DNA of 58,895 bases from Planctomycetaceae bacterium (lineage in GTDB: Bacteria > Planctomycetota > Phycisphaerae > Phycisphaerales > UBA1924): the NCBI GenBank assembly GCA_027487735.1, contig JAIYDA010000069.1, forward strand, positions 1-58,895, read 5' to 3'. This document shows, piece by piece, positions 32,235 to 41,049 of the stretch. The first letter of the stretch is position 1. Each line of letters opens with the position of its first letter. The notes under the pieces were generated by a model. The model did no database searches. It was not told the origin of the DNA and worked only from the letters and a program-made list of their open reading frames with translations. The position numbers and the translations under genes are program-made.

Positions 32235-35200
32235 ATGAACACCATGCACACCATGCAGACTGAGCGAAGCCCCCTTGCCATGCCGCATTGCCGCGTGGAG
32301 ACGCAGCACGTGCTGCGCGAGCCGGCGTCGCTGCATGCGGCGGCGGGGAGTGCGCGACTGTCGGTGTTCGGCTCGCGCGCAGGGGTGGGGCCCCGGTCGT
32401 CGCGTCGTCGCGGCAGCTTCTTGGTGCTGGTGGTGGGCACGCTGGCTCTCATCGCGATCATTACGATCGTGTTCGTCGCGCTCGGGAGCCAGGACTCGCG
32501 GACGCGCAGCGCGGTGGAGAGCCGCGAGAAGTTTGATGCGGTGCCGCCGCAGATGGCGGACTACATCTCGGGCATCGTTGCGCGCGATGCGGTGGCGACG
32601 CGCACGGACATCATCACGAACGTGGGCAACGACGGCGTCGTGCCTGCACCCAAGCAGCTCATCCGCGAGACGACGGATGCGCCGGGCACGCGCTACGACG
32701 TGGTGGCGATTCCTTCGGGCACTGGGTATGGCCCAGCGCATGTCTTCAATCCGGAGGGCACGGCTCCTTCGGGTGTTGAGCCGTTGGACTTTACTGCGGG
32801 CGTGCCGGCGAGCGACCCGTGGCTTGCGGCGAGCAAGCCCACGGCGTATGAGCCTGTGGTGACTCCGCTTGAGGAGCGGCTGAAGACGCCCGACTGGGCC
32901 GCGATCACCAACATCGCGCCCGATGGCATTCCCGTGAACCTCGTGAACCTGCGAAACCCGGCGAACGGGCTGTTTGGCGTGACCTCGCGCGAGATGCGCG
33001 AGGGCACGGTGCCCGCGAACGCCATCACGAGCACCAACGACTACTTGGATCTTTCCAGAACCGACCTTGTCAATCGCCCCGCGGCCTTTAGCATGCGGCA
33101 GCTTGGGGCCTTCCGCCCCGCGGCGGTTGGTCCAGGCACGGACTGGAGCGACCCGCAGATGAAGCTCAACTCGTGGGCCGATGCCGATGGTGACGGCTGG
33201 CTCGACTCGCGCTGGTTTGAGATGCGGAAGCAGGTTGCCGACAATGGCGACGCGGGCGACTTCCTGGATGTTCTCGCGCTGAATGATCGTCGCACGCGGT
33301 ACGTCTTCGCGGCCCGCATCATCGACCTTTCGGGTCGTGTGAATGTGCACACCGCGACGGACCTGATGGCGGGCCCAAGCGAGAACTTTCCGCTGGGCCT
33401 CACGCCTGCGGACGTGGACCTTCGGCGTTTGCTGACGGGCGTGGACGTGCAGGACGATGGCGCGGGCACGAGGCTGACGTTCTCGAATCTCGCTGCGCCT
33501 TGGCCCGCTGGCCCGCAGGTCAGCACGCTGGTGGGTCCTGATGTGCAGGGGTTTGTGGGCAGCCGCGCGTACATCGCGCTGCGGGCATCGGTCATGACGG
33601 GGTCGCCCTTGCCGCGCGAGTTTGCGGGTGTGCGGCTGACCGATGCGCCAGCGGACACGGTGTTCAGCCCGGGCGACCCAATCTGGCTGTTCAATGAAGA
33701 CGGTCGGTTGGTGCAGCCTGAGAGCGTGGAGGAGCGATTCGGGTTCGTTCCTGCGCTCGACTCGCCCTACACGCTGCCGCTACCGGCGGCGACGGGGCAG
33801 GAGTGGCGCACGTTCTTTGCGTATGCCCCGGGCGTTGCTGGTGGCAACCCTGCGATCACCACGCCAGCACTGCGCAACACGCTGCTTGCGGGCATTGATG
33901 CGGCGGGACGCGGGCGGCTCAATGCGTATGCGAAGGCTCTGGGCTACTCGCAGGGCACACTGCTTGCGACCGCACCGGATCTGCCCTTTGGTGGCGCGGT
34001 GCGCGAGACGGCGGGGTCGAACCTGCCGTTTGGCGTGCCCGACCTTGCGGAGCTGCTGGAGCGCGAGGGCGTGAACAGCGAGCGCACCAGCGCGCTGGAG
34101 AGCGTGCTGAGCGGACGCACGACGGACTTTGAAGCGATCGACCCGCTGCGCAGCACGCGCCCAACCAGCGACGAGCTGCGCGTGGCGGATTTCTCCGCGA
34201 CTGCGCCGATCGACGAGGGCTTCCCTGATGCGTGGCTGCTGCGGGCACTGGACGTGCGCAGCTCGATCACCACGCTGAGCGGGGCGCGGCAGATTCGGCC
34301 TTGGCGGCCCCAGATTTCGACGCCCGACAATCCGCTTGCGAGCGCGATGCAGTCTGCGGAAGCCAAGATCGATCTCGTAGCGCAGCTCTCCAATCGGCTG
34401 TATGAGGATGACATTCTGCTCGCCGATCTCGCTGGACCCGATGTGCCCAGCCCGGCCGGCCCAGCGACCTCGCCAGATTTCTACATCGCGCGTCCGCTCG
34501 ATCCGGCGGTGTATCGCATCTTTGATGGCTATGCCGAGGCGCTCGCGCCGTTCTCTCGGTTCAACGGCAGTGCCGGCTTCCCGAATGCCTGGGGCTACAC
34601 GGCGGGCGGGCCCGGGGCGTTTCCAACGTCTGCAAACCTTGCCGACGGCAGTGCCGACGTGCTGAACACGCTGTTCTATGGCTATCGCGGTCCCGAGCTT
34701 GCGTTGCAGATCGCGGCGCACATGTCGGTGAACCTTGTGGACATGGTGGACAGCGACAGCCAGCCCACGGTGGCGACGCTGGAGCTGGCGCAGAACTACG
34801 TGGCGAGCAACAGCATTCTGCCCACGGGTACACCGGATGACGGCACGATCGCGACCGACCCGCCCGCGACGATCACGACCTACCCCGCGCCGGAGAATCT
34901 CGAAGTGTCGGACCTGCTGCCCGGTTTGCACGCGCTCGACCAGCGCGCTGGCGGTACCGGGCTGGACCCAAGCGAGGTGCGGCCCGACGCGACATTGGCG
35001 GGCACGCCCGGCGTGCGCATCGCGAGGCAGCGATTGTCGCGCACGGACGACGAGCGGCTTGCCGTGAACGTGAGCGACACCGTGAACCCCGTGATCAACG
35101 TCTATGGCATCGAGCCGCAGGTTTTCCTGACGCAGGTTGCGAGCGTGACGACGTATTGGGACAGCGACACAGGTGCGACGCCCAACGACGTGGGTGACGA

Positions 35201-38200
35201 GGTGCACATCGACGGTGCCATCGCGGCCGACAACGAGGAACTGCTCTTCCGCGCCACGATCTTCCAGATCAGCAATCCGTTTGATCGCCCGGTGCGGCTG
35301 TCGAGCGCGCCATATAGCGAGGCGATGCGGGCCGTGCCCTCGGCTGGTGGCTATGGCGGGCCCGCGTGGATCAACGACCCGCTGCGGCACTTTGACGGGA
35401 CGACGAATATCGCGAACCCTGGCGCGTATGTGCCTGTGCACGATCTGGTGGCACGCGGCTACGACGCGTCGCGCCTGGGCAGCTTCTATTACGTGGATGT
35501 GGGCGACACCAGCACGCCCACGCCCGATGGGCGTGGCAAGCGGTTCGCGCTCGTCAGCCTGCGCGAGCAGACCTACACGGCAAGCGCGCCGACGAACGCG
35601 GTGCAGCCCGTGGATGCGTCGCTGGTTGGGCAGTTTGCCCGCATTGGCCCGGCGGGCACCGAGCCTGCGATCGTGACGATGGATGAGATCGTGGTGCCCG
35701 CGGGCGGGACGGTGACGTGCGTTGCGCTGAGCAGGCCGCCCAGCGAGATCTATCAACTGATCAGCGATCCAAGTCGCGACCCGAGCTTTGGCGCACCCAC
35801 TGGCTCTGCGGGCGCGCCCGATGGCGATGCGCGGGAGCGCGTGCTGCGCCTGCTCGCGCGGCACTTCTCGCCCCGCACCGACCCGACCTCGGGCTTGTTT
35901 GACCCCAGCACGACGCACTGGATTCCGCAGATCGATCCGGTGACGAGCGACTTCCTGGGCTTTACCGATCCGGCTGTGGCGGAGTTTGTCGATCCGGTGG
36001 TGACGCCTCCTGCGACGCCTTTGCCCACGCCTACGAACGTGCAGTATGCGACGCTGTGGCGCACGGTGCGCGGAGCGCTCGAGCGGCAGGGCGATGGCGA
36101 CCCCGATGCGGCGGTGTTTACCGGTGCGTTCCCGGCTGCGACGGAGTTTCTGTCGACCGATGGCGGCACGAGTCGCGACACGATCGTCTCCGTCAACGAC
36201 GATCCTGGTGCGTTGCAGCTCATTCGCCCAAACAACTTCGAGAACGACCAGATGGTCGATCGCATGAAGATCGTGTCGAGTGGCGGCACGACGATCGACC
36301 TCAACCTGCGCTTGCCCGATCGCGTTGGTGGCGTGACGGTGACCAACGCCTTTACGACGTTGCCCAGCTCGCCCCCGCCTGGCGCTGAGCTCGTGGCCGA
36401 CGACAGCTTGACGCTGACGCTCGCGGCATGGGTGCGTCGCCCCACGCAGAACCCCGACTTTGTCACAGCCATCCAAGGGACAGTTGCAACCGCTGGGCTG
36501 CCCAATGGACTGGGGGACGGTGAGCTGCCCACCGGCATGCTGCCCGCATGGGCGATCGAGCCCAAGTACTTCCCGCGCGATCTGCCTTGGAACGCGGCGT
36601 TCCAAACTTCCCTCAGCAGCACCATCGCGGCAAGCGTCACGCCTGCAGCGGGCGACTTGCTCGTCACGCAGTTTGAGACTTCCGCGTCGGCGACCTTCAC
36701 GGGTGCGACGCGTGCGATCGAGGATTGGCGGCGGCAGATGGACGGCACGCCCGTGACGGGCGGCGCAGAATCGCCGCTGTTTGATGTCACGGGCACGCCT
36801 GCGGCGCGAGTGCCGCTCGCGAACGCGCTGTTTGGCGAGAACTGGGCGGGCAATACCGACACGGTGGACGTGCCCAGCTTTGCTGGTGCCGTGAGCGTGC
36901 TCGCGCCCGCGCTGCTGAGCGATGAGATTGATGACAGGCCCCCTGGCGCTGGGTTCGTTGGCGTGCGTGAGAGCCGCTTGAATCAGGTTGCGCTGCCGCC
37001 AAACGCGATCTCTGGGCCTGAGCGGCTGGATTTGCTGGAGCTTGGCTCGGCGGTGGGCGACGCACGCTTGCAGCTCTTTTTCTCGCAGCGCAACACGCTG
37101 CGCGAGACGCTGAGCGTGATGCGTCTGACCGATCTGCTGCTGCCCGCGGGCATTGGCCCGATGAGCGCGCCCTTTGACCGCGACACGGGCACGGTGCGCA
37201 GCCACAACTACTCGGTGGGCGAGCCCCAGCTTGAGCAGTTCCTCGCGCGGCACACCACGCTGGGCGAGGCGGTGGCGGAGGTGCTGGGCTATAGCAAGGC
37301 AACGGTGAGTGAGGCGGCCCTGCCCGATGGCTATGCCGCTGGCACGACCGACATCTCGACGTGGCTCAACCCCGCGTCGGGCGGTGCGGACTTCAGCCTG
37401 CCCGACACTGACGGCCTGACCCGCAACGATGAGACACTGTTTGACGGCGTGCACCTGGCGCTCGATCGGTTCTTGCCGTTCGTCGATCTCGACAATGATC
37501 GCGAACGTGACGTGGGTGGCAGCGAGGAGCCCGGTGCGTTGAACGACTCGCCCCTCGCGTTGGGCGTGCTCGATCAGTTTGTCATCACGCCGCCACCTTT
37601 GCCCGCGCTGCCTGTTGATCCTGCGGTGGGCGGCTTGCCCGCAAGCCCGGACCTGCCAGCGCGTCCGTCGGTCACGTCTCTCGTGCGCAGCCAGCCTGGG
37701 CTCATCAACATCAACACCGCGAGCGTTGAGGTGCTGCGGACGCTGCCTGGCGTGGCGCCGACGTTTGACAACACCATCACGGGCTCGATCGTCAACGAGT
37801 ATGAGTGGACGAAGTTCGAGCGAGACTTTGCGTTTACCAATCCTGCTGCGCCCGGGGCTGCCACGTCTCGCCAGTTTGGTTCCGAGACGGACATCGCGCC
37901 GTCGCTGGTTGCGTATCGCGAGCTTGGTTCGGGCGTCATTCGTGAGCGCACGTGGCAGACGAGCGCGTGGCAGGGTTTTTATGCTGGGCCCTACACCGAT
38001 CCATCGATCAACCCCAGCGGCGCGAGCGACCAGAGCGTTCGCATGATCGCGCTCCCTCAAGACCTGCGCGATACGCCCGACGCCGTCCTGAATGCCAGCC
38101 TTGTGGGGGCGCAGCGGCAGAACGGCATCCAGCTGTTTGAAGGTTCGCAGACGCCCAGCATGGCGGAGCGCGGGCTGTTCCAGGGCGTTGGTGATGTGCT

Positions 38201-38639
38201 GAATGCGCGGTTGCGTCAGCCCAGCGCGCCCGAGCTCCGCGGGCTGCCCGTCAATCCCGACTACCTCGCGTTCAACACCAACGTGACGATCGGCGCCGGG
38301 CTCGACCCGCAAGAGAGCAGCCTCGCGAAGCTCTCGCCCTTCCGCGCGACGCGTTCGACAGACGACGGCGTGCCTAATGGGTATGACGAGAAGCTGTCGA
38401 TCGTGGCGCAGTTTGCCAACACCATCACGACACGCAGCGACACGTTTGCGGCGTGGTTTGTGGTGCACGGCTATCGCGAGGAGGACGTGACGAACCTCGC
38501 CCCGACGCAGGCGATGGTGCCTAGCGTGAAGCGGAGGTTCCTCATGGTCATCGATCGCAGCGAGGTGACGCGCCTGGGCCAGAAGCCCAACGTGCTGCTG
38601 CTGCAAGAGGTGCCTTATGAGTTCCCGGCGCGGCAGTGA
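32235..38639 (+). CDS. Giant GspK-like minor pseudopilin (2134 residues)
   Basis: A single open frame. The N-terminal leader ends RRRG and is followed by the helix SFLVLVVGTLALIAIITIVFVALG, which lacks Glu at +5, as is characteristic of GspK. Near residue 1818-1840 the sequence GLININTASVEVLRTLPGV is a helix-hairpin-helix motif also found in GspK. EF-hand-like calcium loops occur near residue 313 (DADGDGWLD) and near 1755 (DLDNDRERD). GspK normally has about 320 residues and caps the pseudopilus, so this protein carries some 1700 extra residues of Thr/Asp/Pro-rich extracytoplasmic sequence between the helix and the HhH region. ATG at 32235 is preceded by GAAGGA at good distance; the longer frame from 32127 is less likely. 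It is the last gene of the locus. Confidence 0.86.
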   Translation: MNTMHTMQTERSPLAMPHCRVETQHVLREPASLHAAAGSARLSVFGSRAGVGPRSSRRRGSFLVLVVGTLALIAIITIVFVALGSQDSRTRSAVESREKFDAVPPQMADYISGIVARDAVATRTDIITNVGNDGVVPAPKQLIRETTDAPGTRYDVVAIPSGTGYGPAHVFNPEGTAPSGVEPLDFTAGVPASDPWLAASKPTAYEPVVTPLEERLKTPDWAAITNIAPDGIPVNLVNLRNPANGLFGVTSREMREGTVPANAITSTNDYLDLSRTDLVNRPAAFSMRQLGAFRPAAVGPGTDWSDPQMKLNSWADADGDGWLDSRWFEMRKQVADNGDAGDFLDVLALNDRRTRYVFAARIIDLSGRVNVHTATDLMAGPSENFPLGLTPADVDLRRLLTGVDVQDDGAGTRLTFSNLAAPWPAGPQVSTLVGPDVQGFVGSRAYIALRASVMTGSPLPREFAGVRLTDAPADTVFSPGDPIWLFNEDGRLVQPESVEERFGFVPALDSPYTLPLPAATGQEWRTFFAYAPGVAGGNPAITTPALRNTLLAGIDAAGRGRLNAYAKALGYSQGTLLATAPDLPFGGAVRETAGSNLPFGVPDLAELLEREGVNSERTSALESVLSGRTTDFEAIDPLRSTRPTSDELRVADFSATAPIDEGFPDAWLLRALDVRSSITTLSGARQIRPWRPQISTPDNPLASAMQSAEAKIDLVAQLSNRLYEDDILLADLAGPDVPSPAGPATSPDFYIARPLDPAVYRIFDGYAEALAPFSRFNGSAGFPNAWGYTAGGPGAFPTSANLADGSADVLNTLFYGYRGPELALQIAAHMSVNLVDMVDSDSQPTVATLELAQNYVASNSILPTGTPDDGTIATDPPATITTYPAPENLEVSDLLPGLHALDQRAGGTGLDPSEVRPDATLAGTPGVRIARQRLSRTDDERLAVNVSDTVNPVINVYGIEPQVFLTQVASVTTYWDSDTGATPNDVGDEVHIDGAIAADNEELLFRATIFQISNPFDRPVRLSSAPYSEAMRAVPSAGGYGGPAWINDPLRHFDGTTNIANPGAYVPVHDLVARGYDASRLGSFYYVDVGDTSTPTPDGRGKRFALVSLREQTYTASAPTNAVQPVDASLVGQFARIGPAGTEPAIVTMDEIVVPAGGTVTCVALSRPPSEIYQLISDPSRDPSFGAPTGSAGAPDGDARERVLRLLARHFSPRTDPTSGLFDPSTTHWIPQIDPVTSDFLGFTDPAVAEFVDPVVTPPATPLPTPTNVQYATLWRTVRGALERQGDGDPDAAVFTGAFPAATEFLSTDGGTSRDTIVSVNDDPGALQLIRPNNFENDQMVDRMKIVSSGGTTIDLNLRLPDRVGGVTVTNAFTTLPSSPPPGAELVADDSLTLTLAAWVRRPTQNPDFVTAIQGTVATAGLPNGLGDGELPTGMLPAWAIEPKYFPRDLPWNAAFQTSLSSTIAASVTPAAGDLLVTQFETSASATFTGATRAIEDWRRQMDGTPVTGGAESPLFDVTGTPAARVPLANALFGENWAGNTDTVDVPSFAGAVSVLAPALLSDEIDDRPPGAGFVGVRESRLNQVALPPNAISGPERLDLLELGSAVGDARLQLFFSQRNTLRETLSVMRLTDLLLPAGIGPMSAPFDRDTGTVRSHNYSVGEPQLEQFLARHTTLGEAVAEVLGYSKATVSEAALPDGYAAGTTDISTWLNPASGGADFSLPDTDGLTRNDETLFDGVHLALDRFLPFVDLDNDRERDVGGSEEPGALNDSPLALGVLDQFVITPPPLPALPVDPAVGGLPASPDLPARPSVTSLVRSQPGLININTASVEVLRTLPGVAPTFDNTITGSIVNEYEWTKFERDFAFTNPAAPGAATSRQFGSETDIAPSLVAYRELGSGVIRERTWQTSAWQGFYAGPYTDPSINPSGASDQSVRMIALPQDLRDTPDAVLNASLVGAQRQNGIQLFEGSQTPSMAERGLFQGVGDVLNARLRQPSAPELRGLPVNPDYLAFNTNVTIGAGLDPQESSLAKLSPFRATRSTDDGVPNGYDEKLSIVAQFANTITTRSDTFAAWFVVHGYREEDVTNLAPTQAMVPSVKRRFLMVIDRSEVTRLGQKPNVLLLQEVPYEFPARQ

Positions 38640-38712
38640 GGCGGCGAGGCGTTCGTGAGGCGGCATGCAGGCGGGCGTGGGCCCGCCTCGCGCGGCGCGG
38701 CTCGGGCTTCGC

Positions 38713-38718
38713 TATACT
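38713..38718 (+). promoter_or_regulatory. Putative -10 element (TATACT) of tRNA-Pro
   Basis: TATACT in GCTATACTT ends 9 bases before the mature tRNA 5' end. The same 9-base word precedes the TetR gene. Confidence 0.55.
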
Positions 38719-38727
38719 TGGGCGTTC

Positions 38728-38801
38728 CAGGGTGTAGCTCAGCTTGGTAGAGCGTCTGGTTTGGGTCCAGAAGGCCGCAGGTTCAAATCCTGTCACCCTG
38801 A
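38728..38801 (+). tRNA. tRNA-Pro (anticodon UGG)
   Basis: The 74-base sequence folds as a cloverleaf. The acceptor CAGGGTG pairs with CACCCTG, followed by discriminator A. The D arm contains AGCTCAGCTTGGTAGAGC. The anticodon stem TCTGG/CCAGA encloses loop TTTGGGT with anticodon TGG. The T arm contains GGTTCAAATCC. The 3' CCA is not encoded (TTT follows), so it must be added after transcription. Confidence 0.97.
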
Positions 38802-38803
38802 TT

Positions 38804-38809
38804 TACAAT
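38804..38809 (+). promoter_or_regulatory. Possible -10 element (TACAAT) for the small gene after tRNA-Pro
   Basis: TACAAT lies directly after the tRNA and about 47 bases before the GTG start of the hypothetical gene. No clear -35 box. Confidence 0.3.
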
Positions 38810-38855
38810 CTGTTCGGCTGGGGTCCAAACGGAGTGCGCAGGAGTACAGTCTCTT

Positions 38856-39227
38856 GTGAACGGCCAATCAGAACAGAGCAACCTCATCGTGGCCAGAGTC
38901 TGCGAGATGCCGATCCTGTTCAAGGATCGCGGCAATGTGTCGATGATTCAGTTGGTGCTGGAGTCTGGCTTGATCAAGTCTCCAGAGGTGTTAACGCGAC
39001 GAGCGGTGGGCGATTACCTCAGCAATCACGCACATTTGGTGGAAGCGTGGGCGATGCACTCGGAGGACAAGCGAACGAGTTCAGGCTGGTACTTTGTGGA
39101 GAAGTCCGACGTCTCATTCGAGGTTGGGTTTCATCCGGGGGGGCCGCGACTTCCCTTCAGCGATCGCGTGCAAGCTTGTGCGGAGTTCATCGTGCGCGAG
39201 GCCAACGCGATAGCAGCGGACTGCTGA
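38856..39227 (+). CDS. Hypothetical protein, 123 residues
   Basis: Starts at GTG with GGAG about 11 bases upstream. I do not recognise the family. The sequence is mixed alpha/beta, without signal or membrane segment, and includes LVEAWAMHSEDKRTSSGWYF, an aromatic-rich motif. Base composition is visibly less GC-rich at third codon positions than in neighbouring genes. It lies directly 3' of a tRNA gene and is followed by a strong terminator at 39317-39351. These traits suggest a horizontally acquired cargo gene, but no integrase or direct repeat was found. Confidence 0.65.
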   Translation: MNGQSEQSNLIVARVCEMPILFKDRGNVSMIQLVLESGLIKSPEVLTRRAVGDYLSNHAHLVEAWAMHSEDKRTSSGWYFVEKSDVSFEVGFHPGGPRLPFSDRVQACAEFIVREANAIAADC

Positions 39228-39316
39228 GCAGTCTCTTGGATTTACGGGGCCAGCTACGGACAGCAACCACAAAGAGTTCAACTGGCGGACTGTCTCCCTG
39301 ACTTTGCAACAGACAA

Positions 39317-39351
39317 GCCCCGCGACATGATTGTCGTGGGGCCTTTTCTTT
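39317..39351 (+). terminator. Rho-independent terminator
   Basis: An 11-base-pair stem (GCCCCGCGACA with TGTCGTGGGGC, one G-U pair), loop TGAT, then CTTTTCTTT. It probably ends transcription of the tRNA-adjacent hypothetical gene. Confidence 0.85.
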
Positions 39352-39405
39352 GGGTCGTTCGCCACGCTGTTGCGCTGCGTCGTGTCGGCAGCGGGCGCGA
39401 CGCGA

Positions 39406-39615
39406 TCACGCCTTCGACCGCGTGTGCTGCATGCTCAGCCAGCAGGCGAGGCCGATGAACGTCGGTGCCCACAAGCCAACAAAGATGCCGAAGCGTTCGG
39501 CGTGCGCGGCTTCGTCGGCTTTGAAGAAGAACCAGATGCCGATGGAGGCGATGATGGAGAGCATGCCTGCGACGACGCAGGTGAGGCTGAGGCGATTGCG
39601 GAGTGTGAGTGACAT
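39406..39615 (-). CDS. Small two-span membrane protein, unknown function
   Basis: A 69-residue protein starting MSLTLRNRLSLTCVV. Two hydrophobic helices are visible: residues about 9-28 (LSLTCVVAGMLSIIASIGIWFF) and about 45-62 (FGIFVGLWAPTFIGLACWL), joined by a short charged loop. AGGA sits about 10 bases upstream of ATG. No family was recognised. It lies between the tRNA region and the fasciclin gene, on the same strand as the latter but separated from it by a terminator. Confidence 0.65.
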   Translation of the reverse strand: MSLTLRNRLSLTCVVAGMLSIIASIGIWFFFKADEAAHAERFGIFVGLWAPTFIGLACWLSMQHTRSKA

Positions 39616-39718
39616 GTAATGAGTTCCTGTGTGGGTTGCTCTGGGGGTTGCGTCTCGCTGCTGAGGGCATGCGAGCATCGCTGCGCGTGGCAATGTGTGG
39701 CGCGATGGGCTTGGGGGG

Positions 39719-39763
39719 AAAAACCACAAAACGCCCGCCGCGGCAAGCATGCGGCGACGGGCG
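39719..39763 (-). terminator. Probable rho-independent terminator of the fasciclin gene
   Basis: On the minus strand, CGCCCGTCGCCGC pairs imperfectly with GCGGCGGGCG and is followed by TTTTGTGGTTTTT. It lies about 50 bases after the fasciclin stop codon. Confidence 0.65.
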
Positions 39764-39810
39764 AAGGGTGTGAGCTGCTGGTGATGTCGCGGGCGAAGGT
39801 GCCCGGTGCA

Positions 39811-40221
39811 TCACTTGGGGAGGATGACGGTGTCAATGATGTGGATGACACCATTACTGCAGGCAACGTCCGCGGTCGTGACGGTCGCGCCGTCGACGTG
39901 AACCTTGCCCTCTTTCACCTCGACCTTGACGTTTTGGCCCTGGACGGTTTTGGCAGAGGTCATCTTCATGACGTCCGCCGCACCGACTTTGCCAGCGACG
40001 ACGTGGTACGTGAGAATGCCGGCGAGTTTCGCCTTGTTCTCAGGCTTCACGAGGTCTTCGACGGTGCCCGCGGGCAGCTTCGCGAACGCGGCGTCGGTGG
40101 GCGCGAAGACCGTGAAGGGCCCGGTGCCCTTCAGGGTTTCGACGAGGCCAGCGGCACCGAGTGCGGTGGCAAGCGTCTTGAACGATCCGGCAGCGGCAGC
40201 GGTTTCGACAATATCAGGCAT
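39811..40221 (-). CDS. Fasciclin (FAS1) domain protein
   Basis: A 136-residue single FAS1 domain. The family boxes H1 ([17 protein letters not shown]) and the end box ([17 protein letters not shown]) are clear, with [10 protein letters not shown] between them. FAS1 domains mediate adhesion, usually on secreted or surface proteins. However, ATG at 40221, chosen because AAGGAG lies 7 bases upstream, begins [12 protein letters not shown] with no signal peptide, as in several small bacterial fasciclin proteins. A terminator follows. Divergent from arsR. Confidence 0.93.
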   Translation of the reverse strand: MPDIVETAAAAGSFKTLATALGAAGLVETLKGTGPFTVFAPTDAAFAKLPAGTVEDLVKPENKAKLAGILTYHVVAGKVGAADVMKMTSAKTVQGQNVKVEVKEGKVHVDGATVTTADVACSNGVIHIIDTVILPK

Positions 40222-40635
40222 AGGGAGCTCCTTGCGCCGCGGGCCCGCGCCGTCCCGCTCGCGAGCGCACGACATCGCCGCCTTGCTCGCAAGCAAGGGC
40301 AGGTGACATCACACGAAGTCGCTTCGCGAGAAAGTCAACGCAAGAACGCGAACGCAGTAATAGAAAAACGCAACCCGTTTTGCGGCTGAGGCGACATGGC
40401 CTCGATACCGAGCGATGCGTTCGGGTGTTGCACGCGCACTCTTGCGGAGGGAGCGTGGCACGCATCGTGCGATGAGGTGGTTTCTCGGCAGCTGACTCAA
40501 GCAAACGCCCGGGCAGCGCGTCCGTCCATCTTCTTGCGAGAACACTATAGGCAGCCCGCGTCTGCGGGTGTTGTGCGCTGCGCTAATTGCTCGTGCGCCG
40601 TCGCTTCCCCGGGGCTAAGCCACTATATTTGCATC
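40222..40635 (+). other. Gene-free region between the divergent fasciclin and arsR genes
   Basis: No supported coding frame. It holds the fasciclin Shine-Dalgarno sequence at its left end and the arsR -10 element at its right end. A TATAGG word at 40543-40548 might be a further promoter; nothing else was recognised. Confidence 0.5.
40624..40629 (+). promoter_or_regulatory. Putative -10 element (TATATT) of the ars operon
   Basis: TATATT ends 6 bases before the arsR ATG, again predicting a leaderless transcript. It touches the inverted repeat proposed as the ArsR operator. Confidence 0.55.
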
Positions 40636-40645
40636 ATGACGCAAA
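40628..40645 (+). promoter_or_regulatory. Probable ArsR operator (inverted repeat over the start codon)
   Basis: TTTGCATCATGACGCAAA is a near-perfect 18-base palindrome centred on TCATGA; two symmetric positions mismatch. It runs from the -10 element into the arsR coding start. A dimeric ArsR bound here would cover the transcription start. Confidence 0.6.
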
Positions 40646-41049
40646 CACGCAAACGAGCAAGGCCGGTGAAGCGTCGCCCGCCCGCGACGCCCAGGCTTGC
40701 GCTGACGCGCAAGGCGCCGATCGATGGCGCACTCGACGCGGAGCTGTTTCGAGCTCTGTCCGATGAGACGCGGCTGTCGCTCGTGGCGTGCATCGCCAAG
40801 TGCGGGCGGGCGTGCAGCGTGGGAGAGGTCGCGCTCTGCTGCTCGGTGGATGTGTCGGTCGTGTCGCGGCATCTTGCGCTGCTTGCTCGCGCTGGGGTGC
40901 TCAGCGTCCGCAGGCGGGGCCGCGTGGTGGCGTATGCGCTGCAATACGACGAGCTCTGCGAGTCGCTGCACGCCCTTGCTGCCGCGATTGAGTCCTTGAA
41001 GCCAGCTGAGAATCTTTCCAAAGGAGCGTGCAACGATGGCTGCTGCTAA
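40636..41049 (+). CDS. arsR: ArsR/SmtB family arsenic-responsive repressor
   Basis: A 137-residue protein. After a basic N-terminal tail, residues about 33-110 form the ArsR winged helix (ELFRALSDETRLSLVACIAKCGRACSVGEVALCCSVDVSVVSRHLALLARAGVL). Cysteines cluster in and before the recognition helices (C-I-A-K-C, RAC, CC) and at the C-terminus (GACNDGCC), offering thiolate ligands for As(III). It lacks the classical ELCVCDL form. It should repress the operon until arsenite binds. Its end overlaps the next gene by 14 bases, so both are co-translated. ATG at 40636 was chosen because of the -10 element and operator; the frame extends further up. Confidence 0.92.
   Translation: MTQTRKRARPVKRRPPATPRLALTRKAPIDGALDAELFRALSDETRLSLVACIAKCGRACSVGEVALCCSVDVSVVSRHLALLARAGVLSVRRRGRVVAYALQYDELCESLHALAAAIESLKPAENLSKGACNDGCC

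Noticed and set aside
33780-38666. A 1628-codon open frame on the minus strand opposite the GspK-like gene
   Set aside because: It is Arg/His/Ala-rich with no family motif and mirrors the codon bias of the real plus-strand gene, so it is an antisense shadow.
40396-40635. Longer ArsR start giving 217 residues
   Set aside because: The extension has no similarity to ArsR proteins and would run through the -10 element and operator-like palindrome.
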